A stretch of 64,000 nt of DNA from contig JANVCC010000020.1 in the NCBI GenBank assembly GCA_025345505.1, positions 54,066,076 to 54,130,075 of the forward strand, in the 5' to 3' direction. The notes under the pieces were generated by a model. It saw nothing but the letters and a program-made list of their open reading frames with translations, was not told the DNA's origin and ran no database searches. This document shows, one piece after another, positions 38,128 through 53,284 of this stretch. The number at the start of each line of letters is the position of its first letter. Within the stretch, counting starts at the first letter, position 1. The position numbers and the translations under genes were made by a program. The DNA is from Todiramphus chloris collaris (taxonomy: Eukaryota > Chordata > Aves > Coraciiformes > Alcedinidae).

Positions 38128-40004
38128 AATTAATCAATGTGCTCAAAGGAAATAGATGCCATACCAGAAGATATTTTAAAAGTGAAGTTTTAGATTCAAA
38201 AGCATGTTTCAGCAGTGTGTTGATGCTTCTCTCCAAGTTGCCATTTGCTGCTCATCCAAGAATGAATTTGTAGCCTTAAAACGCATCCTAAAGATAATGC
38301 TGCAAAATGATCACTAAAGAGCCAATGTATCTTTTTTTTCTAATCTTCATCTCAAATGACTTTGATAACAAAGAGGTGTATGGTGATGCTCGTGCTGTAC
38401 TTCAAATGTCAACTTTATGTCAGTATCTTTTTACGGCAACTGGGAGAATGGATGCTCTGCTTCTGCACCAGGTGGTGGGGAAGGCAAGCAGGCGGCAGAC
38501 CAGGTTGCCGGGGTGACTACAGAGCTGACAACCCCAGGATCTGGCAAAACCTGCCCTGACTGATGGCTTCAGGCTTCCTGCTGACCTTTGATCCCACCTG
38601 GTTTGGAAACAAAAGAGCCTGTTCACTAGGGCCCCTTGCACATATATTTAACGAAAGCAGTCATGCCTATATGCTGATTAATATGTTTGCTTTACATGTG
38701 ACAGGAGGAGAACCATGTCTGTCCCATGCCACTGTGTAGGTAAGTGCCAGCTTACCTAGCTTGCATGTCACACAAAATAAATCAAGGAAATCCACCACAA
38801 GGCACATGAAAATGACCGAAACAGGTAAAGATCATTTTTGTCACTGATGCAAGAAGTTGCTGAGGCTGGCAATGGTGCCAGGAGCTATTTCCCCACGTAC
38901 CCAAAAGCCTGCGTGGAATTTCTGTCATTAGAGATTTGGTATTGCTCTAACACCAAGGGGCAACAGCAGCTTGAACATGCTGTTGCAAAGATGCTGCTGG
39001 CTATGGCAACTGTGGAGGATGCTGTCCAACCCTCAGCAGCAACTTTCATCACCGCATATTGTCACCATAGCAATGAAGCTGGATGTGGGCAAATGACAAG
39101 GGTCTGTCATCACTCAGCCCCGACCTGGCAGCATTCAGCACCAGTCACTCTCATTCAGCCTCAATACACAAATACATCCTCAACGGCCCCAAAGTAATAA
39201 TCTGCCCTTCTGCAATGTGATCATTTCACTGGTGCTCCCAGTAAGTGGTGTGCAGCCCTTATACCTTATGAACATGCTTTGCTTTATTCCTTGGCGAGTT
39301 TGCATGCCTTAGGGAAAAGGAAGAGAAAAGTGAGGAAGCAGGGATCTGGAAAGAAGACAGCAGTACCCAAACCTCAAATATCAGAGATAATCAAGAACCA
39401 AAAAGAAAAAAAAGAAAAAAATATCTGTTACACAAATGTCAGTAAAACATGAGAATTAATCTTTAAACAGAATATGATGGCACTTTCCATTCAAGCACTT
39501 CAGCAAGGAATAGGAATAGGAGTGTTATTATCAATGTCTAAGGCTCCCTTTTAATATTAAACATGGTAGTTGTATACAAAATGTTTCTGCTGCTCCCTTC
39601 ACTGTAGAAACAGGTGTTTGAGGTGAAGTCAGGATAACTGGCAAGGTATGCTGGGCTGTCACCAATAGCAAACATGGCAAACATGCTGCTCTGCCCTCAT
39701 GCCAACAATAAAGTGAAGGGTCACAGCTATTTTCACAGTTGTCCTGACAGAGATGCCACAAAGATGCCACAGTTTAGTTGGTCTACTTCCCTGCTGCCTT
39801 GGTGGAAGTACAGAAAAAAATGACAGAAACCAGAAATGGCAAACACTGTCTTATCTAGAGCTCGTCTGCCTGGTTTGATTAATCATAATATCTCTATTTT
39901 GGGAGAATTTCTGTGCAGGGTCAGCTTTTACTCCTCCCATCCATGCAAACTCGCCCCTTCAAATTGTGGCAAGTGCAGAAGATGGTGAGAAAGATTTGAC
40001 TTGG

Positions 40005-40260
40005 TGGTTACCTTACTTAGCTCACCTCGACCACGCACTTCGTATTTTACTTTGTGTTTAGTCATACAGAATAACCCGATTTAACAGAGATCCTATGTAA
40101 TGCATGAGCCCTCTCACTGTTTAGAAAGCTGCCTTTTAATGATATTTATGTTTGCTTCTATGCTACATTTGCTAGTGAACACATTGGCTCCATAGCTCTT
40201 ATTTAACATGTTTGCTGTACCTCTATAGCGTGCAACACACTCACCAGTCCAAGGCAGCAC
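40005..40260. promoter_or_regulatory. Candidate conserved noncoding element, intron 8 (e)
   Basis: Unique AT-rich sequence with clustered CpGs near 40025-40040 and TTTAATGATATTTATG-like homeodomain cores around 40135-40150. Marked only because it is complex and free of repeats. Confidence 0.22.
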
Positions 40261-41078
40261 TGAAAAGACAATTCACTGCCTGCACGTTTTTAAACCTGAT
40301 TTACTGTTTCAGAGAAACAACTATGCAACTAATCTTTCAGGATACCAAAGAGCAACTAAACTGAAACGTATAAATTCCATATATACTTAAAAATATTATT
40401 GTCTGGAATTTAATATTACAATGTTTCTAGGCCTATAACCTTGCACGCAGAGGCAATTTCCCAGGCATTAATACTTAAATGGGTCATATGCACCACATCC
40501 GTCATTCTGTCCTGAAGTCTATGAGGCACAACCAAGACTCTGCAAGCCTATTGATTTTTCTAGCATTTGCTTTAATTTACTTAACCATTTTGAAATCCAT
40601 CAGTACATAAAGGGCAACTGTCCATTACTGCCTCATTTGCAGACATTCTTTCCCTTCTTTATTTTTTTTCTTTTTTTTTTTGTAAATATTTCCCCTTAAA
40701 TCACTGTGTGTTTACAGTGTAAAAATGAATCCAGAAAGTGCTCACACCTGTTTCTGTTCAGTAAGTGCTGCACCGAGGTATATGTAATGTGCTTAAAGAT
40801 AGAAAAAATATCTAGACATTATTACATCTGTGTGCAAAGGGTGGTAAATTAGATCCTAATTACATTAACAGGGATTCTGCCTCCCAGCTTAAATTTTACA
40901 TGAGCACTCTGTAAAAATCCAAAAGCTCTGCTGTGGTTTCTTTACGAGCTGGTGATTACAGCTACTTCCTATGCGGTCACTAAATATTCTGTTTACAAAT
41001 AAATGAAGAAGCTTTGAGACAACTTGCCAGGGTAATAAGCGTGTTTTGTTGTTTGGTTTTTTTCTGTTTTGTTTTGTT

Positions 41079-41094
41079 CCCCCCCCCCCCCCCC
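41079..41094. repeat. Poly-C homopolymer (16 C)
   Basis: Uninterrupted C run preceded by a T/G-rich stretch (41044-41078). Confidence 0.95.
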
Positions 41095-41721
41095 ACCCTG
41101 CAAGCAAACCTTTACCACATAAGCATGGCAACAATCAGAAACCCTGGCTTCATCTAATTACTCTATCACATAATTTCACAAATTGCCTTTTCACTGGGGA
41201 GCCAAGTGAAAAACATGCTCACAGTGGGATTTCAGGCAGCAGCTTTCATTTACTACTCATTTCTTGTTAAATTAAACACAAAAACACCAGTTGTGTGAAA
41301 GAAGTCAAAAAGAATGCTTGCAAATGAGCCAGACAAGCGTATCTTATATTTATACCATTCACACAAAATAGCTCATTGGCAAGCTGGATTTTTAATGGCA
41401 CTATTACCGCCTTTAACTCTTTTAAAGCCCTGTGCAAAGCTGGTAACTGGATCATCCCAACCAAATACAACATCCTTTAGTTAATAGTTAACAACTGGAG
41501 ACATGAGGCACCTACAACCAGCATGCCCCTACTCTGGCTTCACATAACCGTTCCAGCTTCCCGAGTTTTTAAAAGGGAATGACCCACAGCAGAATTTGCC
41601 TTATGGATTCCTAGGTGTTACAAGGTATCCTTAATACAAGGGAGAGATGGTCCTACAAATAAACTGAGTGGGATTCATAAGCGCAATTCCTATTTAATCC
41701 TGGCACAGCCCCTCCGAGGTT

Positions 41722-41764
41722 GGGGGGGGGGAGGGGGGGGGCAGTGGGACTCGGGGCCGGGGGG
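41722..41764 (+). repeat. G-run cluster, quadruplex-forming motif
   Basis: Five runs of three or more G (41722-41731, 41733-41741, 41746-41748, 41753-41756, 41759-41764) with loops of 1-4 bases fit the G3+N1-7 pattern. The G-rich strand is the template strand of MEIS1, so a fold here could slow transcription of intron 8. Confidence 0.85.
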
Positions 41765-44700
41765 ACCTGGAGGACCAGAGCCTTGCTAATTACCTGAGTG
41801 CTAACAAGGCAGGATTGCAAGCTGCAACTGAGGATCACAAATTATTGTGAAAATAATTGTAGCCAGTGTACCATCACCAGTGGAAGTGAACCACAGGTTA
41901 CACCACTCTAAGATGACATTTTTTACATCAACAAGTACAAAACTAAAACACAGCCATTAGTAATTAAAGCTGTTCCTTTTGTAGCACCAGAGCCAGTAGG
42001 TCAGGTACCGTTTTACATCAGAAACCAGGCCTTGATGGCTGTAGATTTGCCAGCATTATCTGCACAGGGAGGAAAAAAAAAAAACCAAAACATTAGCAGC
42101 AGCTGCCTGTGTGCCTCGACATTGAAAATCCTATTCATACAGACAGGTGGAGTAATTTAAAAGCCAATGTGGTGCAATTTTGATGCAACTAATGCCACTG
42201 TTTACTAAAATGCTGCCATTACTGCTGCTTATGAAAACATTACTAAAATTGCATTTTATTCATAAGAATACTAAGATTCACGTTATTACCAGCTTCAAAA
42301 TGATTCTGCCCTCAACTGTAGCTTATCGCTCTCCAGGGTTTGCAACCTGCTGCACTGATGGACCCAAGCTGGGGTTTCAACAACGAAATCAAGGGTTTAT
42401 TCTCTCTTCAATTCCCAGCCAAGCACAATGCAACTTCTGGATCAGCACAAAGTTCCTGGCAAATAAGTAGAGTTCTCCTAATGGATTTATTAATTTGACA
42501 GATTAATCGAATACAGCATTTACCTTCCCAAAAATAACACGTAAGGACCCCAAAAGCTCTGGGTGACTTGAATGCAGGTTGTCTAGGAAGAAGAGCTTCA
42601 CTTCAAAGCTGGCTTTAGGTAATGAATAGACCAGGCCACCTGAGGCAGAGTCTCAACATTTCCTCTGAGTTCAAAAAAAGTCCTTTGAAAACATGTATCA
42701 TGAGCAGACGCATGGTTTTACTGCTGTGACTCATGCAGTACTTCAGTGCCACTAACATGACTACCTCCCTTTTTCCATCACTGGTACGGAGCATCACAGT
42801 GTTTTGTTGTGGTTTTTTTTAAGCTGCATTTTCAAAATGTTTTATGCTGTACAGGCTAGATTAGAAAAGGTCAATCAGTAGCCAAGAAGGGGATATTCAT
42901 ACTATACCTAAAGTCTGAGTAGTATTTTCTGGGAAGAAGTTTCTGATTCATAAAGCAGAAGCCACCATAGTAAGTCTCCTAGACCTTGTCTTATTAAAAT
43001 GATGACCCACCACTGAAGTGAAATGAGCACTCCACTAAATACTATGGGTCTAAATCAGGCAATGATGTAAAAGGCAAGGTAAATTAGATAACTACATGTT
43101 AACTTAAACTCTTTTCTGCCTACTTACCTTCTCGCTATACATATATTTAACACTGCTATAGCTTACAGGGTGAGGAGATGGAAGTGCAAAGATGAATGAG
43201 TCTGATCAATATGTTTGTTCCTATATTGAAAACTGGATGTTTAGCTAAGTATTTTGGGGGAAAGGATGGCATTATCCATGGAAAATTTTAACTTCCCATC
43301 AAGAAAAAAATAATGCACTTCAACGGGAAAACTTTCGGTGTAATTTGATGGGCAGATAGTAAACATAACCAGTTAATATTAGGAACTAAAGCTTCTTGAA
43401 TATATGCAATGAGAAAAAAATGTGTAAGCTATAACAGTGCAGATTTTGTGTAGCTGAAGGTAAATGCAGGAAAAGGTAAATAAAACTTAAAGTGGGTAAA
43501 AAAACAACTCACTTCTCATGTCTGTCCTGGAGCAACAGAGAGACTATATTCACTGCAGTATCACTGTTCCAGTTCATTCAGACGAGAGTTAAGTTCATGC
43601 AAACAGATGTAGGATACTCTATGCCAGAGCAAGGGAATGCATCTTACACAATTTGATGTATCACTTCCAAATGTGACCCTATTTGAAAGGCAGCTTATCT
43701 TACACCACAGATTAACACATCTCATCAGATATGCACCCAGCTGGTTTGGTGCCTCATATTTTGGCACTTTACCTGATCTGATTAAGTCATTTGCTAGCTT
43801 ACAATGGGGTACTGTGGAACTCCTTCCAGAGTTCAGAGATTGACAATAAAAAATTAAGACTGGCACTTATATACATTAGCGCATCTGAGAACAAACATAG
43901 GCTCTTCTGTATCAACTCAGAGGACAACAAACAACTAATAATGAACAACCAAGCCCACAAATTTATCTTCATTTCCTGCTCACCCACTGCTTGCCAAGAT
44001 ACTGTTGTTGCCTTTGGTGTACCTCATATTGCAAATTATTTGCCAAAATATTTCTGCGGATACTTCAGGATTTACAAATTGGTGGTCAGACTTTTTGCCT
44101 CCCACTCTGCACCTTCAAAATGTGATATTTGAATTTCATATGTCTGCTTTGACAGCAGAAACACAGTACTTCATGTAACATATTTCTGTGCCTTGACTGG
44201 AGAAGGCTAATTTCAAAAATGAAGTTGCACATGCAAAATATCACAGCTGCAAATATAAAAAGAAAAGAGAGGGTGGAGAAGAAAGCAAAGCATCTACTGT
44301 TGACTTAAAAATTCTTATTACTGCAAACATTCTTTCTGGTAAACTCATTTCCCAGAATATTTATGCAAACAAAAGTAGTTCTAGTACAACCAGAGCAAGT
44401 GTAATTTAACATCTGAATTAATGTTTATCGTGTTTCAACTTTTCAGTATTCCCTTGCTTCTACTCAGATGTGAAATTCTTCTGGTGTGTAAATACTAATG
44501 TGTTTCAGCAGCTTTCAAATAATTCAGATTCTTACATGTGCTGGTGGCTTCCACATTGGTACAACAGTGCCTCCAAGGCAGAAAAGGGGAAAAAGATAAG
44601 ATAGCTCTTTGGCAATAGACACTCTCTAACACCTAGTCTACACTGTTAGCTACCCTCTGATTTCAACCAAAAGACTTCCCTGAACCATTGTTGGTCCTGA

Positions 44701-47200
44701 GACCTACAAGAAGCCCAGGATGACATGTCTCATACCACATAGTTTAAGACAACATGATGGCTGTCTTCACCAGAAATGAGACTGAATCATATATATGAAA
44801 AAAAACCCAAAACAAAACAGATGTTGTAACTACATCACATTTCTGAACACGAGAAGAACCTAAGTGAGGAATCCGGTGTCCTTGAACCAACTAACTAACA
44901 CACTCTGTATTTTTTTTCTTTCTGGTCTAAAACCGAAGACTTGTAGCACAGCTCTGTGCTGGCAACTTAAATAATCTACAGGACAGCATGAGATCTCAGT
45001 ACATTAGACAAGCACTTTCCAAGAAATCATGAAACTGCAGCAATAGCATTATCACCAAGGGTATTTTCCCAAAAAACAACAGTACTCGTCAAAAATGGCA
45101 AAGTTCACTCATGCTAGAAAATGGACCAACCCTCAGAGTCTAGACAGCAGGTCAAAACACAAATTTGAGGAAGATTTAAAAAAATGCTGAAGATTTTGAC
45201 AGCCAGCGTCCTCCATCAAACTCTGGGAAGGCTGAAGGCATAAGTTAATTCAAACCAAGTCACCTAAATCCTGCTTGTCCATCTTTCTGGAGCTCTCAAT
45301 TAAATTCTGACAGAGACTCATAATAATTATCTTCTCCCATAACATTTCTCCTTCTCTCCCATTGAGGACCACTGGCACAGCACCTCCACCAGCAGAAGGG
45401 AACTGAGCATCCTTAGTGCAGGTTGTTTCCACCAACTTGCGATGGATACTTTTTCTCACCACCTTGAGATACCTTCCTGCTTCTGGGAGCAGGAGAAGCC
45501 CTTGCTTCCACCTTCCCAGCCACAGGGACAGGAGTGCATGAGTGACCAAAGGCAAGCTAAAATTGTCTGGCTTTCCTCGGGAATTTGGGACAGCTGGCAC
45601 TATGATGTCTTGCAGATGCGGAGAAAGATTTTTACAGCTTTTGTCCACAGTAAAATCAAGTGAAAGAGGAGACTTGTGTATTTGGGATAAAGGGGACACC
45701 CACCCACTCCCACCCCATTCTAAGTCCGATGTATGGAAATGTGACCCCTGTTATGAAGATGAGCTCCAGAAGCCTTCTGGCATTTTGCAGAGCAACTATC
45801 AGTAGGTGCAGGATGGAGACTCAAATAAATTCGTATTGGGATTTTTTTGGGGGTTGCTTTGTTTTAATGCTTCTGAACCCTCTTGAAAGGAGAGCAAAGA
45901 AAGCTCTTGTTGCTTTTAGCTAATTATTTCCCCTTTTTATGTTTTCAGCAGCCTGGTTTTGTACTCATCTGTCATCTCACTATACTCCTTCCCAAAACCA
46001 GACAAGCATCCCGCATGGGAGTAGGGGCATGGAGCCAAACTAACCCCGTGTTCCTTCCAAGGCAAAATCTCCTAACTATGGGGGGATGAAAGAAGACATG
46101 AAATTCACTTTCTTTACCCTTAAAAAGTTGCTAGCCTGTAAAATATTCCTGTATAAACATAACTTATAGAATTAAACAGTGTCATAGTTTTTTTTTTTTT
46201 TTCCACCAGAATAACATCCTTGAAGCAATGTGGACTATTTTTCTCAGCTAGATTTGGATATAAAGTGCCTCCTTCAAACTTGCTTTCAATAAATTCTTTT
46301 ATATAAATAACAGCTTTGCTAAATAAATAACATATTGCTTATTATAAGTTTTCTTGTTTAATAGTATGGCAGTATGCAATCAATAAAGATTCAAAATCCA
46401 GATATATAATAGAAAAAAAAAACTTTCACTTTTACTGTAAAGTCAATGTCTTTCAGCTACATCTTTTACCTTCTGCTCAGACTCCCATTTCAGTAAGATT
46501 TAACCTTTTAAGGAAACTGATTTAAAAGCAGTCAAAAATAATGATTAAATTACAGGATTTACATGAGAGAAATCCTTGACCCATTCATTTTTTTAAATCA
46601 TGGCAATTTGTTTTTTTAAAAGTGTTTGAAGTCCTTGAATTTACCTCTTGGCACCATTAAAAAAAAAAGTAGTTTATAATCCCCTAATGTGCTTAAATAA
46701 AGCCTTCAGTAGTTTAAATTGTTATTAAACATCTTTTGGGATTATAATTTTATGGAGTTTTTTCCTGATTAGATGATGAACGTGAAGATCATCAAATACT
46801 CATCATATAACAAACCAATTATACCATGTAATCCCCAAAATGAGGTTTGAATCCTAACATTTAAAATTAAGTTGGATTTAAAGGATGCAGAGAATTTACA
46901 ATGAGCGAAAAAAACACTTGAAAAGCTACCTCCCAAACTCTCCTCTTCTAGCTTTGAACAAAAGGCACAATTGCTGGGACAAAAGCATAGTATGGGTTGA
47001 AGCAGAAATGAATCTTGCTGCCAAAATTAAACTTACAATTAAACTTACACAGATCTGTTTGTAGGACAGATTATTTTTTCTTCCCCTTCCCTTCCTCCAA
47101 GCTTTTCCCTTATTTTGCAATCCCTGCTGAGGGAGTGAGGAGATCTGCTTCAAAAATGGTGGTGAGACATGATCCCTGAATGTTACATGATCCAAGAAAT

Positions 47201-47204
<4 letters not shown>

Positions 47205-47235
<31 letters not shown>
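47205..47235. repeat. Poly-A homopolymer (31 A)
   Basis: Uninterrupted A run in intron 8. Confidence 0.95.
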
Positions 47236-47239
<4 letters not shown>

Positions 47240-48502
47240 TGCTGTAAAATATTGTTGGGCCACAGCACACCCTGAAATTATTCTTGGGGCAACTTTCTGG
47301 AGCCCAGCTCCAGGAGAGGACTGGTTTGCCCCAGTCTCTCCTCAAGACTCTGCCACAGCATTTGATGTTCTTCTAATTCACCCCAAACCTCCCCTAATTT
47401 TTGACTCAATCTCTTCACCAAATTACTAGTAGCATTTTTTTTCTTTTATCTATTTTTTTTTAAGATGTTCCTTCCACTTCAATTTTATAGCAAAATCCTA
47501 AAAATAGATTTCAGAAACTTCAAAATTTACAGGCTGGTGTCATAATCTGCCCTCAAAACTTTCAATAAGCTCCACAGTTACATTTTGCCTACTCATGGCC
47601 AACCTTGGCAGCTCTTCCAACCCAGATGTTTAATCAAAATGAAGTCAGAATAGCCAACAGTTAAAAATAATTCCTGCAGAGTCCTAAGTGTAGTTCTGAT
47701 CACCACTTTTGCCATTGTTTTAGATGATTTTGTTGTTGTTATTATTCCAAGGGTAAGAAAAAAAAAAAAGGGCAATTTGGATTAATTTATCCTTGCCTAC
47801 CCTTTGGGCATACATCAACTTGGTTCTTCATATCAGTCAAAATAATGGGGGGTTGGGACTCCAGCCTAACACAAAGTGGGAATTATTGCCCAAACAACAA
47901 ACAGAGAGGCTACGGCCTTGCATTCGATTTATCTTTTTTTAATTCTAAAAAAAAGAAAAAATAATTTCCTCCTAAGTGGGAAATGAGAACAAAGGGACAA
48001 ACATTGGAAAATTAAGTCAGTACACAGAGGAAGACTCAATACCTTTGAAGATGGAATAACTGCACAGAAAGAATTAAACCAACTTTTACACTTCTAAAGA
48101 TTGTATTAGTCTAACATTTAAGTTTTTCCAACCATTATTCATTAGTATGACAGACACACCAATTACTGTCTATTTTGTTTAATTCCATGCCACCGATGTG
48201 TATTAATATTACAATTGTGAGGAGGAAAAAAATTGCCTTTGAAAAGGATGGCTCACATCTAACACCCCAATTAGGAAGCACCAGGGTCAAGGAGATGCTG
48301 GATTTTGCACTTAACCACTCCTCATTTCTCCCCTGCCCTTTTCCAGATGGGAAAGTGAGAGCAGGTTAAGTGTTGGGGGCAAAAGGGAGATATCCTCTGC
48401 CCTAACATGCCCCCTGCCTGAACAGAACCACTTTTCTCTATCTCTTCACCTCCCACTTTATGGAGAACCTTGTGTCCACCTTAGGGAAGACCAAATTCAC
48501 TA

Positions 48503-48519
48503 TTAATAAATAAATAAAT
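48503..48519. repeat. (AATA)n microsatellite
   Basis: About four AATA units in intron 8. Confidence 0.8.
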
Positions 48520-49910
48520 AGTGTGGGATCTCTAGTTTCCTCAGCTGACCATTCCTCAGGATGACCTCCCTCCTGCAGCAAGAAGCCCAGCAGAAGACAC
48601 TGTCATGACTGTGTGTAGGGTTGTACAAGTGGTCATAAGGCCCAGACATTCTCATAAATGAACTGGAATCTTTATTCCTCTAGTCTCTCACCTCCCTACT
48701 CCTTAGTTCTGATGGCAGCCATGATTTGGGCCTGGGTATTTTTGACAGCTTTGCCAACATGTTATATTGCTCTAGCACTAACTATAGTGTTGAGTCTTCT
48801 CATGTTATCAACACATTTGCCTGGAGGACATCTTCCTCCACACACAAGACCCACTCTTCTGGATGCACAAATTCTTTGGTGCCATCTCACTCCAGAAGAA
48901 CACTCACAGCTGAAGCGCATGCTTGGAAGAGCCTACAATGTTGTCGAGCCATGTTTTAATTTGGGGAAACTGTCTACACTTAAAGTCTATTTGAAAGGTC
49001 TGTCTCAAGGTCCTAGATGGGGAAGGTTGGACAGGGTAAACCAATTGTTTTGCTGAACTGATGAGACAAACCTGAAGCTATCCTGTTGCTGCCAGAAGGG
49101 AAAGCTGCCCTGCAATAAATCTGCATGATTCACCTGGATGGCCTGAATCTGCACAAGGGATGGTGGATTTTTAAAGCAAGCTTTAGCTCAGTGCTGTGAG
49201 GTAGAAGATGTTGCAGCTTCATTGCATAGGTTCTGGAGGGTTCCTTTATTTGAATCTTCCAGCAGAAGACACCACCTTACAAGCAGATGGACAGATGGTG
49301 TCTCCAAGGGGCAGCTCTGCAGCAAGCTCCACAAGCACTCCCATTTCCTCTTTTGTGCACTATTATCCCACAGCAGAAGACTGAAAAGTCACTTGCACCC
49401 TACACCTAATCTGGACAAGACAATTATAGGGTCCATTCTCTGGTCCTGAGACTGTACATGAACCCAGCTGCAAGGCCAGGTCAAGACCACATAGCTAAAT
49501 GCTCAACACAGGGTGGCTCCTGCTGTGAGGTCTTTTGAGAGTCACCCCTGTTATCTTCTGCTGTGTTTCCAGGAATGGGTTTGAAGGGTGGTAGCTGGCC
49601 CAGGCTAAGAATATGCTGGAGACTGCTCGAGCAGTTTAACAGGATAGACTGTCACATTCCTGTGTCCAGGCCTTGGTGATGTTTAATTTATTAGCACAAA
49701 CACAGCAACAGTCCACTCCCAGGAAAAAATACTAATAATAGTAATAGTACTAACATATACTACTAAATTTGCGATTCCTCAGCTGTGAATTATGGGGACT
49801 GACCTACAGTTGCTCAGTCTTTGATATGCCTTGTCCTGACTGCAGAGCTTCCAGAGCATCTCCTTAAATCAGAACCTAAACCAGCTGTGTCAGACTGGTG
49901 TGAGCATTGC

Positions 49911-49944
49911 TGCTGGCACAGCATTCCTGCTGGCACAGCATTCC
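49911..49944. repeat. Exact 17-bp tandem duplication
   Basis: TGCTGGCACAGCATTCC occurs twice without spacer and without mismatch, implying a recent duplication. It lies in a GC-richer block (about 48.5-50.5 kb) that has no recognisable gene. Confidence 0.95.
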
Positions 49945-51459
49945 TGGACTCTTTTGGAGGCAGATGTCCTTAATGTCACATCTACCTGCAGAGAAGCACC
50001 AGTCTGTCAATTTATCTTGGGTGAGGACCCAGAATTGGGAAACCACCTAATCCAAAAGGGACCTCAGACTTTGGAAGCAATGTGCTGAACGCACCAGGGA
50101 CAGAGCTAAGGAGCTGGCAAAGCCAGGGCACGGCTGACCTAGAGTCTGAGTTAATCTCTCTCTCTGGCAGAGATATCCAAAATCTCACTGGCCTCAGAGA
50201 AGTGCTCCAACATGAAGGTTCATTCATAGCAACCCAGGACTGCATGGAGCAGGATTCCCCACTTGATCCCTGTGCTGACAAGAGTCATGGCAGCTATCTG
50301 GTTTCTTGGCTCAGCAGGGGAAGGAGGGGCAATGTGAAAGTGTGCTTCCTCCAGCTTATGAGTATACCTTTGGCAGGGCTCCCACCAGGGCTGGGCAAGC
50401 TGGCCGGCTTCTGCTTTCATCCTGACCCTAACTACAGGCAAGGGAGAGAGTAAACCACTGGAATTAGAGACAAGAGTCTTTCTTCTACTACCACCTGCAG
50501 AACCCTGGCACTTTTTGACTGGCTCTTATCATTCTGTCATGGAAAAGCTCAGTTAGAAATCCTGGGGCTGAAGGCCCGCACCCCCACAGTGGAGGAAACG
50601 CTGTGACAGATCACAACGATTTGATGAAAGAGAATAGCATTAAAAACACTTTCTACATGCTGATGTGAGAAGGTGTGGTACACAATATAAACTCTTGAAA
50701 GAAGCTCCAGCAACCAGCATAACCCCACACACCTGTCCTGAGTTTTGATTTCTAATCCCAGTAATCAAAAAAAAACTAGAGGTAGCTGTGGCAACAGAAA
50801 TAGCTATGCATCCCCCCCACGCCTTTATAACATTAAATACAGGGGTAACTTACACTCTGGGAATGAGAAGTCTCAAAGAAAAAAATTATACTTTGCTATT
50901 AAACCAGATACATTTAGACCTTTCATCATGAAGCTTCTGACGATCTCTGACAAACATCTGAATAAGGTCTTTGTTTGCTTTCTGCTTTGCTTTTAATCTC
51001 CCCCATTCTTTTCCACGGTTCTCCAGAGCACAGAACCAGGGGCCAAATACTGCTCTCTGCTTCGAAGCAGCGATTCCCATGTCAGCTAAGGGGAGCTTCA
51101 GCTGTGCAAGCAGCAGAGAAGGACAGTTCTCTGAGGTTATTAGTATAAGCTTAGTATCATTTTGCAGTGACATCCTGTTAACAACTGCAGCTCAAAACAA
51201 CAAAAAAAAAAATTTAAAAAAAATTCTAAAAACAATGCACACACGCACACAAAACCCGCACCCAAAACCATAAAAATGTACACTCAGTGCTCTTCCTCCG
51301 GAATCTAGCAAATGAGGCAACAACAACAACTCCACTCAGAAAAGTTCCCTGAGCTGCCTGTCAGCAACATCATAGCTTGTTCTTGGGTTTTTTTTTTTTT
51401 CTTTCTACAACTACTACAACTATGACATTTTCCATGTTTTATTTTGCATATGTGATCTA

Positions 51460-51633
<174 letters not shown>

Positions 51634-52740
51634 TCAAATTTTGACTTATGCTACCTTTATATACTTCAGCCGAAGCCTGGCTTTGGGTATAAACTGCATG
51701 AATATTTATATGAGGTATAAATTCTTTAACACCATAATTCACCAGAGATCAAGGGTATGGGAGAAAAGAATCATGGGGAGAGGAAGGGTCTCAGGACTGT
51801 GTCAGCCCCATTTTGGATTATCCTGAAGGACAGTGAAGCCATTTCTGACACTGTAACCCAAACCAAAAAGTGTTTTAAAAAATAATAATTAAAAATTTTT
51901 GTAAGCATCCAGCTTGCAAAGGTGGAAATGGTGGCTTTTCTTCACACTAGGTCACTTTCCAAAAACACACTCCAATCAGCTACTTTGTTTGAGATGGCAA
52001 TCAGGAAAAGTATTGATGGTGTCCCACTCCCATGATTCATGTGAAGCTGGGTGCCCCCATCTCACTCTGGGATGTGAAAAGTGGAGTGAATGCAGATCTC
52101 TTGCGACATCACATTCTCTCCCCAAATTCAGAAATAACCAGAGGATTGGGACATTGCTTATGTTGTCTTTTATACACATTCGACTTCCCCTGACATTTTG
52201 ATGGGAGGTGGGTAGCTAAACAGCCTCCCCTCTTCCCAGTCCCAGCCGAAAGAAACTCATAGTGGGACAAGTAGGTACCAATTTGACACCAAAACACCCT
52301 GCTTTGTGCCAGTGTGCCATACCTGTAATAGGTGTCTGCTGCCATTAAACAATAACTGATATAGAATCAATTTCCTTAATGCAGAGAAAGTCTCAGAGAG
52401 TTCTCATCACATTAGCAACATATCTATGGGAGGATGTAAGTGCATAGCAGCCAAGTGCATGGGCTAGCTGTCAAAGGAAAACAAAAGTTGCAGTGCCTGG
52501 CCAGTTTGCATGCAATTTTTCTTTCAAGCCCTGAAAGCAGTTTATAAACAAGTCTACAGAGCAAATCAGTCTTTGCATTCTCTGTGTGTGGGTTGAACAG
52601 TATATCCCGACTTCCAAGGACACTCCATTTGTAGTAACAGAGTTGTGATGCTATTAGCCAAGTGTTTTTTACACCCCCAGGCAAGAATGATCAAGAAAGT
52701 CATCTGAATTGGTCTGAATCAAAACCATCCCTGTTACGAA

Positions 52741-52770
52741 TAAAACATAAAATAAAATAAAATAATAAAA
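52741..52770. repeat. (AAAAT)n microsatellite
   Basis: Degenerate AATAA units in intron 7. Confidence 0.8.
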
Positions 52771-53284
52771 TAGCAGACCAACAAAATTCTGATTTGTTAA
52801 GCAGCTTTTATCTCAAAAAAAAGTTATTAGTGTTATATTTATAGTACTTTACTGAACATGGCAAATTTATAATTGTCCTTGTGACTTGGCCTGTCTCTTT
52901 AATGAAATGGTAACCTTGGGTAGTTTTAGAAACAAACAAGATTTTTATGAAGAAATCAGATATCCGACAAATTCTTTGAAAGCCCAGTATGTAAAAAAGG
53001 GCTTTATACAGAGAAGAAATTCACCATATAAAATAATAATTCATAAAAGAAACATGAGCAAAGGAAACAACTCAACAGCATTTAAAATTCCATGGGCTAA
53101 TACACTTTCTGTCTGTGAGACACAAACAAGGAAAAGAAATGTATTACACATTCATTGATTAAAAATTAAAAGCTTCTAACCTAATGACACAGACTTTCAT
53201 CACCTCCTTGCAATCGTCCACCCACCCTCTGTCCCCCTCTAAATTTTTTTTTTCTAAAAACACACTCTTCTCATTTCAAACCCC

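Noticed and set aside
45250-45699. 149-codon open frame on the minus strand in intron 8
   Set aside because: No similarity to a known family that I can recognise, and the opposite strand is equally open. Treated as chance.
48658-49056. 132-codon frame with a hydrophobic N-terminal part suggesting a membrane segment
   Set aside because: T-rich DNA yields hydrophobic codons by chance; no conserved motif follows.
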